Assembly: GCF_900129285.1 (NCBI RefSeq)
Contig: NZ_FQUW01000023.1
Coordinates: 1 to 45,667 of the forward strand
Origin: Desulfofundulus australicus DSM 11792
Lineage (GTDB): Bacteria; Bacillota; Desulfotomaculia; Desulfotomaculales; Desulfovirgulaceae
Direction of reading: 5' to 3'
DNA: 45,667 nucleotides
Translations under genes and position numbers: made by a program
The notes under the pieces: generated by a model
Told to the model about the DNA's origin: nothing
Databases searched by the model: none
The model's input: only the letters and a program-made list of their open reading frames with translations
Shown: piece by piece, positions 6,730 to 19,087 of the stretch
Layout of the letters: each line of letters begins with the position of its first letter
Numbering within the stretch: position 1 is the stretch's first letter

Positions 6730-7419
6730 ATGGGGAAAAACGTCCTTGTCGTAGAGGATGAGCCGGGAACAAGGGATTATCTGCGTATGGTTTTGGAACA
6801 GAATGGTTTCACCGTATACGAAGCAGCTACCGGTGAGGAAGGCCTGGATTTGGCAGCAAAAGCGAAGCCCCTTCTCGTGTTGCTGGATCTAATACTGCCG
6901 GGAATGGATGGTTATGAGGTTTGTCGCAAGCTGCGAGGCAGTCACCCGGAAGTGGCTGTCATTATGATTACCGGCTGTAACGAAAGAGAGGACATAATCA
7001 AAGGACTGGAAACAGGTGCCGACGACTATGTTGTTAAGCCTTTCGACTCAAGGGAGCTTTTGGCTAGGGTAAAGGCGACACTGCGCCGCACACTGCCTGC
7101 CGCTCAACAGAATGTTATCACATTTAATAATATTGAAATTTTCCCTGCCGCACGGCAGGTAAAAAAGAATGGCCGGTATATTAAATTATCGCCGCGCGAA
7201 TATGAGTTGTTACTTTTATTTGCTCAAAACCCCAATCGGGTATTTAGCCGGGATGAAATACTGGATCACTTATGTGGTCAAAATTTTTTCGGTGGGCGCA
7301 AAACGGTGGATATCTACGTCAGCAGGTTGAGAGCACGACTGGCAGATGAATCGGGTAAGCCCCGTCTGATTAAAACTGTACGGGGTACAGGTTACATTTT
7401 TAATTTTGACCCGGAATAA
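6730..7419 (+). CDS. OmpR/PhoB-family response regulator (orphan)
   Basis: A two-component DNA-binding regulator (229 aa from the ATG at 6730; the adjacent ATG at 6727 is possible but only 4 bases from GGAG at 6719-6722). The receiver domain spans residues 1-120 with acidic pocket VVEDEP, phospho-acceptor Asp53 (VLLDLILPGMDGYEV), Thr81 (MITGC) and Lys103 (VVKPFD). The OmpR-type winged helix is at about 130-225 (LSPREYELLLLFAQNPNRVF, RKTVDIYVSRLRARL, RTVRGTGYIF rendered here as KTVRGTGYIF). All catalytic residues are present, so it should be phosphorylated by a histidine kinase, but none is encoded nearby: the next gene downstream is the convergent gatB. Four 11-bp repeats lie 76-120 bases upstream, suggesting autoregulation and divergent control of the secreted-protein gene. 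The specific signal is unknown. Confidence 0.88.
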   Translation: MGKNVLVVEDEPGTRDYLRMVLEQNGFTVYEAATGEEGLDLAAKAKPLLVLLDLILPGMDGYEVCRKLRGSHPEVAVIMITGCNEREDIIKGLETGADDYVVKPFDSRELLARVKATLRRTLPAAQQNVITFNNIEIFPAARQVKKNGRYIKLSPREYELLLLFAQNPNRVFSRDEILDHLCGQNFFGGRKTVDIYVSRLRARLADESGKPRLIKTVRGTGYIFNFDPE

Positions 7420-7538
7420 CTTGTCTGCCGGGATCCTGGAATCGCCGGATTTTACTCCTGTAAAGGCTATCTGTGTAGATGGCGGAGGTTTGAGAGGAGG
7501 GAGCTGGCCGCCCCCTCCTGCTCGATTGCCCGATTTTA
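7420..7538. other. Convergent intergenic region with a 7-bp stem
   Basis: The gap between the response regulator and gatB carries a stem AGGAGGG/CCCTCCT with an 11-base loop (about 7495-7520). It could serve as a weak terminator for either side, but there is no convincing U tract. Nothing else is visible. Confidence 0.35.
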
Positions 7539-8984
<1,446 letters not shown>

Positions 8985-8999
8985 GGCTTGCTTCCCTCC

Positions 9000-10457
9000 C
9001 TATAGAGACGGCCGGCGGCGGCTATAATCCGCATGCTGCTCGAAAGTGTAAGCTACCCGCAACAGGGTGCCCTCATCGAAGGGCTTGCCAATTAACTGCA
9101 TGCCTACGGGTAAGCCGTTCACAAACCCGGCCGGAATAGATATTCCGGGTATGCCGGCCAGGTTTACCGCCAGAGTGCAGATGTCAGACATGTACATCTG
9201 AAGGGGATCATCCATTTTCTCTCCCCGTTTAAAAGCTGGAGTCGGGGTAGTAGGAGCCAGGAGCACATCAAACTTTTCAAAGGCCCGATCAAAATCCTGT
9301 TTGATCAAGGTGCGGACCTTCAGAGCCTTCAAGTAATAAGCATCATAATAGCCTGCAGAGAGGGCATATGTACCCAGCATGATGCGCCGCTTGACTTCCG
9401 GACCAAAACCCCGGCTGCGGGTCTTCATAAACATATCCACCACATCCCGGGCGTCTTCCGCCCGGTAGCCGTAACGGACCCCGTCATAGCGGGCCAGGTT
9501 GGAACTGGCTTCCGCCGTGGCAATCAGGTAGTAGGCGGGCAGGGCATAACGGCTGTGGGGCAGAGTAGTTTCTTCGATTTCCGCTCCCAGGGAAGCCAGC
9601 AATTTTAAAGCCTGTCCCACAACCTCTTTTACAGCCGGGTCAATGCCTTCCCCTATATATTCCCGGGGTACGCCAATTTTCAGACCCTTTACGTCATCCT
9701 TCAAGCAGGACGTGAAGTCGGGAACATCACCCGGTGCCGAAGTGGAATCCAGGGGATCGTGCCCGCTAATGGCGTTCAGCATCAGAGCGCAGTCGGTAAC
9801 ATCCCGGGTAAAGGGACCAATTTGATCCAGAGAAGAAGCAAAGGCCACCAGCCCATAACGGGAAACTGCTCCATAGGTGGGTTTCAAGCCGATTACCCCG
9901 CAAAACGCGGCCGGCTGGCGGATGGAACCTCCCGTGTCGGAACCAATGGCGGTAATGGCTTCTCCAGCCGCTACCGCTGCGGCAGAACCGCCACTTGACC
10001 CTCCCGGCACCCTTTCCGGGTCCCAGGGGTTGGCAGTGGCAAAGAAACCCGAATTTTCCGTGGAAGAGCCCATGGCAAACTCGTCCATATTGGTTTTTCC
10101 CACCATTACCGTCCCGGCGGCCTCCAGCTTTTCCACCACCGTAGCGTTATAGGGGGGTACGAAATTGTAGAGCATCTTAGAAGAACAGGTGGTACGAATA
10201 CCGCGGGTACATATATTATCCTTGATGGCTACCGGGATACCGGCCAGGGGTGGGATCGCCTCGCCGGCAGCAATCTTACGATCGATTTCCTGCGCCCGGG
10301 CAAAGGCCCTTTCCCTGGTCAGGGTTACATAGGCTTTGACTTTTTCTTCCACGGCATCAATACGGTCAAAAACGGCGCGGCAGATTTCTTCGGCACTGAC
10401 TTCCTTTTTAAGGAGCAAATCGTGCAGTTCGTGGGCGGTGAGGTAATATAACTCCAA
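9000..10457 (-). CDS. gatA: Asp-tRNA(Asn)/Glu-tRNA(Gln) amidotransferase subunit A
   Basis: The glutaminase subunit of the GatCAB complex, which releases ammonia from glutamine and channels it to GatB. It is a 485-aa amidase-signature enzyme with the complete Ser-cisSer-Lys triad: Lys79 ([10 protein letters not shown]), Ser154 ([11 protein letters not shown]) and nucleophile Ser178 ([16 protein letters not shown]), at the same positions as in characterised GatA proteins. The start is a TTG (10455-10457) with GGAGGG 7-8 bases upstream. It lies 13 bases downstream of gatC and 15 bases before gatB, so the three subunits are co-translated at matched levels. Nothing is unusual in it. Confidence 0.97.
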   Translation of the reverse strand: MELYYLTAHELHDLLLKKEVSAEEICRAVFDRIDAVEEKVKAYVTLTRERAFARAQEIDRKIAAGEAIPPLAGIPVAIKDNICTRGIRTTCSSKMLYNFVPPYNATVVEKLEAAGTVMVGKTNMDEFAMGSSTENSGFFATANPWDPERVPGGSSGGSAAAVAAGEAITAIGSDTGGSIRQPAAFCGVIGLKPTYGAVSRYGLVAFASSLDQIGPFTRDVTDCALMLNAISGHDPLDSTSAPGDVPDFTSCLKDDVKGLKIGVPREYIGEGIDPAVKEVVGQALKLLASLGAEIEETTLPHSRYALPAYYLIATAEASSNLARYDGVRYGYRAEDARDVVDMFMKTRSRGFGPEVKRRIMLGTYALSAGYYDAYYLKALKVRTLIKQDFDRAFEKFDVLLAPTTPTPAFKRGEKMDDPLQMYMSDICTLAVNLAGIPGISIPAGFVNGLPVGMQLIGKPFDEGTLLRVAYTFEQHADYSRRRPSL

Positions 10458-10470
10458 CAGGACTCCCTCC

Positions 10471-10752
10471 TTATACTATCCGCGGCACTTTGAAGAATTG
10501 TCCTTCCGTTTCCGGAGCATTGGCCAGCACTTCATCGGGCGGCAGGTGTTCGCCCACTTCATCTTCCCGCCAGACATTTCTCAGGTGCAGCACGTGTGCG
10601 GTGGGTGGTACATCATCGGTATCAAGCTCGTTCAGCACCTGGGCGTATTCCAGGATAGCGTCCAGCTGTTTGGTATACATTTGCTTTTCTTCTTCGCTCA
10701 ATTCCAGGCGGGCCAGAAGGGCCACATGCTCCACGTCCTTGATGGTTATCAT
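10471..10752 (-). CDS. gatC: Asp-tRNA(Asn)/Glu-tRNA(Gln) amidotransferase subunit C
   Basis: A small (93-aa) subunit that wraps around GatA and stabilises the GatA-GatB complex. The sequence shows the family pattern: N-terminal helix [20 protein letters not shown], a helix with [20 protein letters not shown], and the conserved [10 protein letters not shown] followed by a C-terminal [14 protein letters not shown]. The ATG at 10752 is preceded by AAGGAAGGTG. It has its own near-consensus promoter in the 71-base gap after ligA (10792-10820), so gatCAB can be transcribed independently of the pcrA-amj-ligA genes. Confidence 0.95.
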   Translation of the reverse strand: MITIKDVEHVALLARLELSEEEKQMYTKQLDAILEYAQVLNELDTDDVPPTAHVLHLRNVWREDEVGEHLPPDEVLANAPETEGQFFKVPRIV

Positions 10753-10791
10753 ACCAGCACCTTCCTTACTTTCAAGACTTTAAATGACAAC

Positions 10792-10820
10792 ATTATAGCG
10801 CTCCATGGGGGAGGTTGCAA
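10792..10820 (-). promoter_or_regulatory. Sigma-A promoter for gatCAB
   Basis: On the minus strand TTGCAA (10815-10820), a 17-base spacer and a perfect TATAAT (10792-10797) precede the gatC ATG by about 40 bases. The -35 hexamer lies 4 bases after the ligA stop codon. Confidence 0.75.
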
Positions 10821-10823
10821 CTT

Positions 10824-12857
<2,034 letters not shown>

Positions 12858-13718
12858 TCAGGTAATCAGCTCGGCAACAAAACGGATCAGCAGAGCCCCG
12901 GGAATAAAAAGCACCTGGGCTAAAAGGGTACCTGCCAGTCTGGTTAAGGCCAGGTAAACAGCCATTTGCTTTACATCAGCCTCCGGGCGCACCCCGCGCA
13001 TAGCCTGGTCGGTAATCATGGCTGCCGTAGGATCCACCACAGTGGCCGCCAGAACAGCGGCCACGCCGTTCACAATCCCCGAAGTAAGGGTGGCCGTAGA
13101 GCGGAACTGGGGTATTAATGCCCCTGCATACAGGGCTGATAGCACGCCGGTAGTCCAGATGCCGGTGATTAATATGTTGGCCAGCAGAAAATAACGCGGT
13201 ATTTTCAACGGCCCCCGCAGGGCATCCCGGAAATGGCCCGCCCCGGGTAGCTTAACCTTCCTGGCCATGGCTAAAAGCTGCCGCGGGGATACGATCATTT
13301 TATAAATCATCCGCGGTACAGAACCCAGATCCTCCAGGAGCATAATCCCCCGGGTGAATACACTGACAAAGGTGGGTATCAGAAGCCCCCCCATAATGGT
13401 TCCCCCGGTGGCAGCCAGGATAACCAGGCGGATTTCCATATTCAACCTGGACAGCTGGGCCTGGTAATAGGGGTCGGCCAGGAGATTCCCCCCTCCCGCA
13501 TGCTTCAAGCCGGCATTAATGGCATGTTCAACAATAGAGGACATCAGGGGGGCCTGAATTAAATTTGCTGTGCTGGCAATCAGAAAGATTACCTGGAAAA
13601 GGGAGAGAGCCGTGGCCAGACGCTGGGTGCGGACACCGGCCAGGCGAACGGAATAAATGAGAGTATTAATCATATGAATAATGGCCGTCAGCAGGGCCAC
13701 AATCAGCAGCCGGGTCAT
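12858..13718 (-). CDS. amj: Lipid II flippase Amj
   Basis: Amj (Bacillus YdaH family) transports the peptidoglycan precursor lipid II across the membrane and can substitute for MurJ. This 286-aa protein has about six to eight hydrophobic segments and the conserved N-terminus IHMINTLIYSVRLAGVRTQR, then LATALSLFQVIFLIASTANL with QAPLMSSIVEHAI, which matches the family's 'RLAGVRT..LA.ALSL' and 'R/S.sNLIQ.PL' pattern. A C-terminal hydrophobic segment ends LFIPGALLIRFVAELIT. The ATG at 13718 follows GGAGGTTTTAA. The position between pcrA and ligA shows no functional link to DNA repair. The window also encodes MurJ (37930), so both flippases coexist here. The assignment is by sequence pattern recall. 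Confidence 0.85.
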   Translation of the reverse strand: MTRLLIVALLTAIIHMINTLIYSVRLAGVRTQRLATALSLFQVIFLIASTANLIQAPLMSSIVEHAINAGLKHAGGGNLLADPYYQAQLSRLNMEIRLVILAATGGTIMGGLLIPTFVSVFTRGIMLLEDLGSVPRMIYKMIVSPRQLLAMARKVKLPGAGHFRDALRGPLKIPRYFLLANILITGIWTTGVLSALYAGALIPQFRSTATLTSGIVNGVAAVLAATVVDPTAAMITDQAMRGVRPEADVKQMAVYLALTRLAGTLLAQVLFIPGALLIRFVAELIT

Positions 13719-13782
13719 TTAAAACCTCCATAGAAGTTTCGAGCATATTTATATTATTGCCCTCATGACTGCCGGGCAGACT

Positions 13783-15960
13783 TTAAAGCCGCTCCAGAGG
13801 AGCATAGCGGGCCAGAAGGGTTTTGGTACCCAGGTTGGGAAATTCCACCTGTAATTCTGCATTTTCCCCCTGTCCCCTGACATTGACCACCGTACCCTGG
13901 CCCCACTTCCGGTGCCTGACCCGGTCACCCGGGCTAAAGGCACAAACCTGACGGCGGGCCCTTTCTCCGGCCGCCATCCGGGACGGCCCGGCCCCTTTGG
14001 AGATGATCTGGAGCTGGCCTGCCCCGTAACCGCCATCAAGGGGGTCATCGGCCGTAACCAGGTGTGGCGGTATCTCCTCCAGGAAGCGGGACGGGTCATT
14101 ATGACGGGTAGCACCATAAAGGGTGCGCTGCCAGCAGTGGGTTAAATAAAGCCTTTCCCTGGCCCGGGTAATGCCCACATAGCACAGGCGCCTTTCCTCT
14201 TCCAGTTCCGCCGGCTCCACCAGGGATCTGGAATGGGGAAAAACTCCTTCCTCCATTCCTATAAGAAAGACCACCGGGAATTCCAGACCCTTGGCGCTGT
14301 GCAGGGTCATCAGCACCACCTGGTCGGCCTCCCCGTCGTAGCCGTCAATGTCGCTCACCAGGGACAGCTCGGCCAGGAAGGTGCTCAAATCCCGTTCCCC
14401 CTCCTGGCTGTCGAAAGCCCGGGTCACCGAGAGGAATTCCTTCAGGTTTTCCTGCCGGGTGCGGGACTCCACCGTATTGTCAGCCAGGAGTTCCTGCCAG
14501 TACCCCGACCTCTGGAGCACTTCCCAGGCCAGGTCGGTTACAGTTAACTTGCCCTGCTGTTCATAAAGCCAGCCGAAAAGACGGGCCAGTTCCAGGCAGG
14601 CCGCCCGCACGCTTCTGGTCAGGCCGGGAATTTCCTCCACCCTGGCCAGGGCTTCCAGAACCGGGATTTCCCTGGACGCGCTGAAGTCGAGCAGCCTTTT
14701 CAGGGAAGCCTCCCCGATACCCCGCCGGGGCACGTTGATGATGCGCCTCAAGCTTACCGTATCTGATGGATTGACCACCAGCCGCAGGTAGGCCAGCAGG
14801 TCCTTAATTTCCTTACGGTCATAGAAGCGCAGGCCGCCCACGATAGTATAGGGGATTCCCCGGTGCAGCAGGACTTCTTCCAGCACCCGGGACATGGCGT
14901 GGGTGCGGTAAAGCACCGCCATATCCCGGTAGGGCACTCCCCGGCGGTGGAGCCGGGTAATGCGGTCGGCCACGTAATTGGCTTCGGCCCGCTCGTCATG
15001 GGCCAGGTAGACCACCACCGGGCTTCCCGCACCGGCAGCCGTCCAGAGCCTTTTTTCCCTGCGTCCCCGGTTGCGGCGGATAACGTGGTTGGCCGCATCC
15101 AGAATGGTCTGGGTGGAACGGTAGTTTTGCTCCAGTTTAACGATCCTGGCATCGGGGTAATCCTTTTCAAAATCCAGGATGTTCTGGATATTCGCCCCCC
15201 GCCAGCTGTAAATACCCTGATCCGGATCCCCTACCACGCAGAGGTTACGGTGCTCCCGGGCCAGGAGGTTCACCAGCACGTACTGGGCGTGGTTGGTATC
15301 CTGATACTCGTCCACCAGGATGTAACGGAAACGGTTCTGATAGTAGCGCAGAACCGCGGAGTTTTCCTGGAAAAGGCGCACCGTGAGCATGATCAGGTCA
15401 TCAAAATCCAGGGCATTATTGCGAAACAGCTTGTCCTGGTACAGGACGTAAATGCGGGCCACCTGCCGGGAAAAGAAATCCGAGGCTTCTTCCTGGTAAG
15501 CATCGGGATCCAGCAGTTTATTTTTCGCCCCGGAAATGGCCGCGGCTACAGACCGGGGCGGAAATTTTTTCTCGTCCAGGTTTAACTCTTTCAGGCAATC
15601 TTTAAGAACGGTCTGCTGATCATGCTCGTCGTAAATCACAAAATCACCGGCATAACCCAGAAAACGGGCTTGCGTACGCAGGATGCGCAGGCAGGCCGAA
15701 TGGAAGGTGGAAACCCACAGGTCCCGGGCAGCATGGGGAACCATGGCCTCAACCCGTTCTTTCATTTCCCGGGCCGCTTTGTTGGTAAAGGTGATGGCCA
15801 GGATATGGTGGGGTTCCACCCCCTGCTGCAGGAGATAGGCGATACGGGTGGTCAACACCCGGGTTTTACCGCTGCCCGCCCCTGCCAGCACCAAAAGGGG
15901 GCCTTCCATGTGCTGTACCGCTTCTCTCTGCGCTTCATTTAAATTTTTAAGCAGATCCAT
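13783..15960 (-). CDS. pcrA: ATP-dependent DNA helicase PcrA/UvrD
   Basis: An SF1A 3'-5' helicase needed in replication-conflict resolution and nucleotide excision repair (about 725 aa). Motifs in order are the Q motif (NLNEAQREAVQHMEGPLLVL), Walker A (AGAGSGKTRVL, about residues 30-38), TFTNKAAREMKERV, DEYQDTNHAQY (Walker B), GDPDQGIYSWRGA, LEQNYRS, a VVGGLRFYDRKEIKDLLAYL block, MTLHSAKGLEFPVVFLIGME and VGITRARERLYL. The C-terminal Tudor-like RNA-polymerase-binding domain is present (FSPGDRVRHRKWGQGTVVNV). The ATG at 15960 is chosen because an extended -10 promoter (15989-15994) lies across the apparent upstream start at 15990. It begins the pcrA-amj-ligA unit. Confidence 0.96.
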   Translation of the reverse strand: MDLLKNLNEAQREAVQHMEGPLLVLAGAGSGKTRVLTTRIAYLLQQGVEPHHILAITFTNKAAREMKERVEAMVPHAARDLWVSTFHSACLRILRTQARFLGYAGDFVIYDEHDQQTVLKDCLKELNLDEKKFPPRSVAAAISGAKNKLLDPDAYQEEASDFFSRQVARIYVLYQDKLFRNNALDFDDLIMLTVRLFQENSAVLRYYQNRFRYILVDEYQDTNHAQYVLVNLLAREHRNLCVVGDPDQGIYSWRGANIQNILDFEKDYPDARIVKLEQNYRSTQTILDAANHVIRRNRGRREKRLWTAAGAGSPVVVYLAHDERAEANYVADRITRLHRRGVPYRDMAVLYRTHAMSRVLEEVLLHRGIPYTIVGGLRFYDRKEIKDLLAYLRLVVNPSDTVSLRRIINVPRRGIGEASLKRLLDFSASREIPVLEALARVEEIPGLTRSVRAACLELARLFGWLYEQQGKLTVTDLAWEVLQRSGYWQELLADNTVESRTRQENLKEFLSVTRAFDSQEGERDLSTFLAELSLVSDIDGYDGEADQVVLMTLHSAKGLEFPVVFLIGMEEGVFPHSRSLVEPAELEEERRLCYVGITRARERLYLTHCWQRTLYGATRHNDPSRFLEEIPPHLVTADDPLDGGYGAGQLQIISKGAGPSRMAAGERARRQVCAFSPGDRVRHRKWGQGTVVNVRGQGENAELQVEFPNLGTKTLLARYAPLERL

Positions 15961-15988
15961 TTTGGCGATCACTTCCCATCCAGGGTGC

Positions 15989-15997
15989 ATTATACCA
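15989..15997 (-). promoter_or_regulatory. Extended -10 promoter of pcrA
   Basis: On the minus strand TGG followed by TATAAT (15989-15994) forms an extended -10 element (TGn-TATAAT). No good -35 is present at 17 bases. Transcription would begin near 15982, giving a leader of about 20 bases before the pcrA ATG at 15960. Confidence 0.55.
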
Positions 15998-16022
15998 CAG
16001 CCCCTGCCCTTCCGGTACCATC

Positions 16023-16059
16023 AAAAGAAAAACCCGGCGCATTTAGTAGCAAGACCGGG
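16023..16059 (-). terminator. Intrinsic terminator after the his operon
   Basis: Read on the minus strand, CCCGG (16055-16059) pairs with CCGGG (16033-16037) across a 17-base loop and is followed by TTTTTCTTTT (16023-16032). The stem is short but the U tract is strong. It lies 60 bases after the hisIE stop and just before the pcrA promoter, where termination is expected. Confidence 0.55.
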
Positions 16060-16119
16060 AAAATTTTTTTCATCAGGCCGTAAGGCCCGTTACCAGCAAC
16101 AAAACCAAACCTTATCCAA

Positions 16120-16914
16120 TTAATCATCCTTCCGCCGCCCGGCCAGCTCGGCAAAAACCTCCGCCGGCGTTATCCCCTGCTCGGCCAGGACCACCAGCAA
16201 GTGGTAGAGAACATCGGCGCTTTCCTCAATAACCTCTTCCCTGTCCCGGTTTTTGGCCTCTATGATCAGCTCGGTGGTTTCTTCTCCCAGTTTTTCGAGC
16301 ATTTTATCCAGGCCCTTGTTAAATAGTTTGGCGGTATAGGAACCGGAGGGGCGCTTCTCCTGCCGTTCTTTAATTACCCGGTACAATTCTTCCAGAATCC
16401 GGGCATCAACTGCTGTTTGACTTTCCTCACCCTCTTCAGTTTCGTCCTGTGATTCCTTTTCCAGGGCAACAGGAGACGGGCTGGCGCCCTGTCCCGACTC
16501 CGGGAGGCCGGCCTCCGGCCGGGTTCCCAGGCCGTATACCTCCTCCGGGTCAAACTGCCGTTCCCCTATTACTTCCACCTGTCCTGTCTGCGGATTCAAT
16601 CGGTAGTGGAAGCAGGTGTAATAACCTTCGTGGCAGGCGGCTCCCGTTTGTTTGACCTTGACCAGAAGAGTATCCCGGTCGCAGTCATAGGTTATCTCCT
16701 GGACTTTCTGCACGTTCCCCGACGTTTCTCCCTTATGCCATAATTTTTGCCGGCTCCTGCTCCAGAACCAGGTTTCGCCGGTGGCCATGGTTTTTTCCAG
16801 CGCTTCCCTGTTCATATAGGCCATCATCAGCACGGTACCGGTACTGCTGTCCTGAATGATGGCCGGAATTAAACCATTGCGATCATACTTCAAGCACCCC
16901 GGATCAAAGGTCAT
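16120..16914 (-). CDS. hisIE: Bifunctional phosphoribosyl-AMP cyclohydrolase / phosphoribosyl-ATP pyrophosphatase
   Basis: This enzyme catalyses steps 2 and 3 of histidine synthesis, hydrolysing PR-ATP to PR-AMP and opening its purine ring. Residues 1 to about 115 are His[51 protein letters not shown] and the metal-binding [20 protein letters not shown] with C..YY.C nearby. Residues about 172-264 are HisE ([20 protein letters not shown], then [15 protein letters not shown], then [16 protein letters not shown]). Between them is a long acidic, Glu/Gln/Ser-rich linker of about 50 residues that is longer than in most HisIE fusions. It is the last gene of the his operon, 38 bases after hisF. Both active sites are intact. 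Confidence 0.95.
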   Translation of the reverse strand: MTFDPGCLKYDRNGLIPAIIQDSSTGTVLMMAYMNREALEKTMATGETWFWSRSRQKLWHKGETSGNVQKVQEITYDCDRDTLLVKVKQTGAACHEGYYTCFHYRLNPQTGQVEVIGERQFDPEEVYGLGTRPEAGLPESGQGASPSPVALEKESQDETEEGEESQTAVDARILEELYRVIKERQEKRPSGSYTAKLFNKGLDKMLEKLGEETTELIIEAKNRDREEVIEESADVLYHLLVVLAEQGITPAEVFAELAGRRKDD

Positions 16915-16954
16915 TGTTTTTCCTCCTGTCCTCTTTCATCATAGTGTACCCCGA

Positions 16955-17716
16955 TCAAGTCAGTCGCACGGGTACTCCCTTCTCTTTAAGATATTCCTTC
17001 ACCTGCCGGATGGAATACTGGCCAAAGTGGAAAATGGAAGCCGCCAGGGCAGCATCGGCCTCACCGGCAGTCAGCACCTCGGCAATATGCTCCAGGGTGC
17101 CCGCTCCACCGGAAGCTATTACCGGAATATTTACTGCCCTGGCCACAGCGCGGGTTAACTCCAGGTCATAACCGTCTTTTGTACCATCCCTATCCATACT
17201 GGTAAGCAGGATCTCTCCCGCACCCAATCCTTCTACCTGCCGGGCCCACTCCACGGCATCAATCCCGGTGGGTGTGCGCCCGCCGTGAATGTACACTTCC
17301 CATTTACCCGGTGCCACCTGGCGGGCATCAATGGCCACCACAATGCACTGGCTGCCGAATTTCTGGGCCGCATCCGCAACCAGACCGGGGTTTTTTACCG
17401 CCGCGGTGTTGATGGACACCTTGTCCGCTCCAGCAGATAAAATGGAACGGATATCTTCCAGGGAGCTTATTCCTCCTCCCACGGTGAATGGGATGAATAC
17501 CTCCCCCGCCGTACGGTATACCATATCCAGAACCGTTTTACGGCCCTGGGCTGAAGCTGTGATATCCAGAAAGACCAGCTCGTCGGCCCCCTCCCGATCG
17601 TAAAAGGCGGCCAGCTCGACGGGATCCCCGGCATCCCGCAGGTTAATAAAATTGGTTCCTTTTACCACCCGGCCATCGGTCACATCCAGGCAGGGAATAA
17701 TACGCTTGGTCAACAC
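16955..17716 (-). CDS. hisF: Imidazole glycerol phosphate synthase cyclase subunit
   Basis: HisF is the (beta-alpha)8 barrel that combines ammonia from HisH with PRFAR to give imidazole glycerol phosphate and AICAR; the AICAR re-enters the purine pathway encoded nearby. At 253 aa it is of normal size. The N-terminus [20 protein letters not shown] carries catalytic Asp (CLDV), and the second Asp is in [14 protein letters not shown]. Phosphate-binding loops FTVGGGI and IASGGAG are present. It starts with GTG (17714-17716), overlapping the hisA stop by 7 bases and preceded by GGAGGGG. Confidence 0.97.
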   Translation of the reverse strand: MLTKRIIPCLDVTDGRVVKGTNFINLRDAGDPVELAAFYDREGADELVFLDITASAQGRKTVLDMVYRTAGEVFIPFTVGGGISSLEDIRSILSAGADKVSINTAAVKNPGLVADAAQKFGSQCIVVAIDARQVAPGKWEVYIHGGRTPTGIDAVEWARQVEGLGAGEILLTSMDRDGTKDGYDLELTRAVARAVNIPVIASGGAGTLEHIAEVLTAGEADAALAASIFHFGQYSIRQVKEYLKEKGVPVRLT

Positions 17717-18456
17717 ACCTGCCCCTCCAATTCTTCACTGGTAATTTCCAGGGCATCCCGTAAATTAATGGCACCCTGGTAGAGAGCCTTGCCGATGATT
17801 ACCGCTTCCACCCCTAGAGGCTCCATAGCCTTTAGTGCCCGCAGGTCGGAAAGGCTGGAAACCCCGCCGGAAGCAATAATTTTCAATTGCGTGGACCGGG
17901 CTACTTCTTCTACCACGGCCAGGTTCGGACCTTTCAGCGTCCCGTCCCGCCAGATATCGGTAAACACCACCCGTTTGATTCCCAGGCTCTTCATCTCGCT
18001 GGCCAGGTCCAGGGCATTCTTTTCTGCCGTCACTCCCCAACCTTCAATAGCCACTTTGCCATTGCGGGCATCGATACCGACCACGATGGACTCTCCGTAC
18101 CGGCTGCAGGCTTCCGCCACCAGACCGGGATTGATAATTGCCACCGTGCCCAGGATGACGCGGGCAGCCCCCATATCCAGCAACTGCTCGATTACCTTCA
18201 TGTCCCGGATGCCTCCCCCCACCTGCACGGGTATGCGCACAGCTGAAAGGATACCCCGGATCATTTCCCAGTTTTTGGGCTCCCCGGTAAAAGCCCCATC
18301 CAGGTCCACCACATGCAGCCAGCGGGCCCCCTGATCCTCCCAGAGACGGGCTACAGCAACGGGATCATCGGAGTACACCGTTTCCCTGTCCAGCCGCCCC
18401 TCAACCAGTCGCACACATTTGCCTGCCCGCAGGTCAATTGCCGGGATAATCAACAT
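17710..18456 (-). CDS. hisA: ProFAR isomerase
   Basis: HisA (248 aa) isomerises the aminoaldose ProFAR to the aminoketose PRFAR. It is a half-barrel duplicated (beta-alpha)8 enzyme. The catalytic Asp8 lies in [18 protein letters not shown] and the second Asp in [16 protein letters not shown]. The phosphate loops QVGGGIRD and IASGGVSS are present. The start ATG at 18456 overlaps the end of hisH by 7 bases, and the stop overlaps hisF by 7 bases, indicating tight translational coupling through hisHAF. Confidence 0.97.
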   Translation of the reverse strand: MLIIPAIDLRAGKCVRLVEGRLDRETVYSDDPVAVARLWEDQGARWLHVVDLDGAFTGEPKNWEMIRGILSAVRIPVQVGGGIRDMKVIEQLLDMGAARVILGTVAIINPGLVAEACSRYGESIVVGIDARNGKVAIEGWGVTAEKNALDLASEMKSLGIKRVVFTDIWRDGTLKGPNLAVVEEVARSTQLKIIASGGVSSLSDLRALKAMEPLGVEAVIIGKALYQGAINLRDALEITSEELEGQVC

Positions 18457-19061
18457 TTGGCCACCAACTCCCCAAAGTTTTGCAAAATTTTTAGCCCCAG
18501 GGTGCTGCTCTTTTCCGGGTGAAACTGGATGCCAAAAACGTTACCCCGATTGACCATGGAGGTAAAGGGCTGCCCATAGGTAGTTACCCCCGCCACCAGG
18601 TCCTGTTCCCCCGGGTCCACATAATATGAATGTACGAAATAAAATTGCGCCCCATCGGAAATCCCCCGTGTTAAGGGAGTCTCCTTTTGAAAATATACGC
18701 TGTTCCACCCCATATGGGGAATTTTGACTCCCCAGCGAAGGCGGCGTACCCAGCCGGGGAAAATACCCAGCCCCGGCGTTGAGCCAAATTCCTCACTTAT
18801 TTCAAACAGGAGCTGCAGCCCCAGGCATATACCCAGAAAAGGCTTACCCGCAGCAAGCGCCTCTTTAACTGCCCGGTCCAGGCCGGCAGCTTTAAGATTT
18901 TCCATGGCGTCCCGGAAAGCCCCCACGCCCGGCAGGACTATCCCCCGGGCCTGTCCCACCCGGGCCGGTTCCTGTACCACCTCAGCCCTGTAACCTACTT
19001 TTTCAAAAGCTTTCTGCACGCTCCGCAGGTTTCCCATTCCATAATCAATAATAGCAATCAA
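18450..19061 (-). CDS. hisH: Imidazole glycerol phosphate synthase glutaminase subunit
   Basis: HisH is a class I glutamine amidotransferase that supplies ammonia to HisF. At 203 aa, the triad is visible: Cys79 in FLGICLGLQLLFE, and His/Glu in GIQFHPEKSSTLG near the C-terminus. The N-terminus MIAIIDYGMGNLRSVQKAFE is typical. The start is a TTG (19059-19061) 8 bases after GGAGGAG. It overlaps hisA by 7 bases. Confidence 0.97.
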   Translation of the reverse strand: MIAIIDYGMGNLRSVQKAFEKVGYRAEVVQEPARVGQARGIVLPGVGAFRDAMENLKAAGLDRAVKEALAAGKPFLGICLGLQLLFEISEEFGSTPGLGIFPGWVRRLRWGVKIPHMGWNSVYFQKETPLTRGISDGAQFYFVHSYYVDPGEQDLVAGVTTYGQPFTSMVNRGNVFGIQFHPEKSSTLGLKILQNFGELVAKC

Positions 19062-19087
19062 AACTTTACTCCTCCCCCGCCATTACC

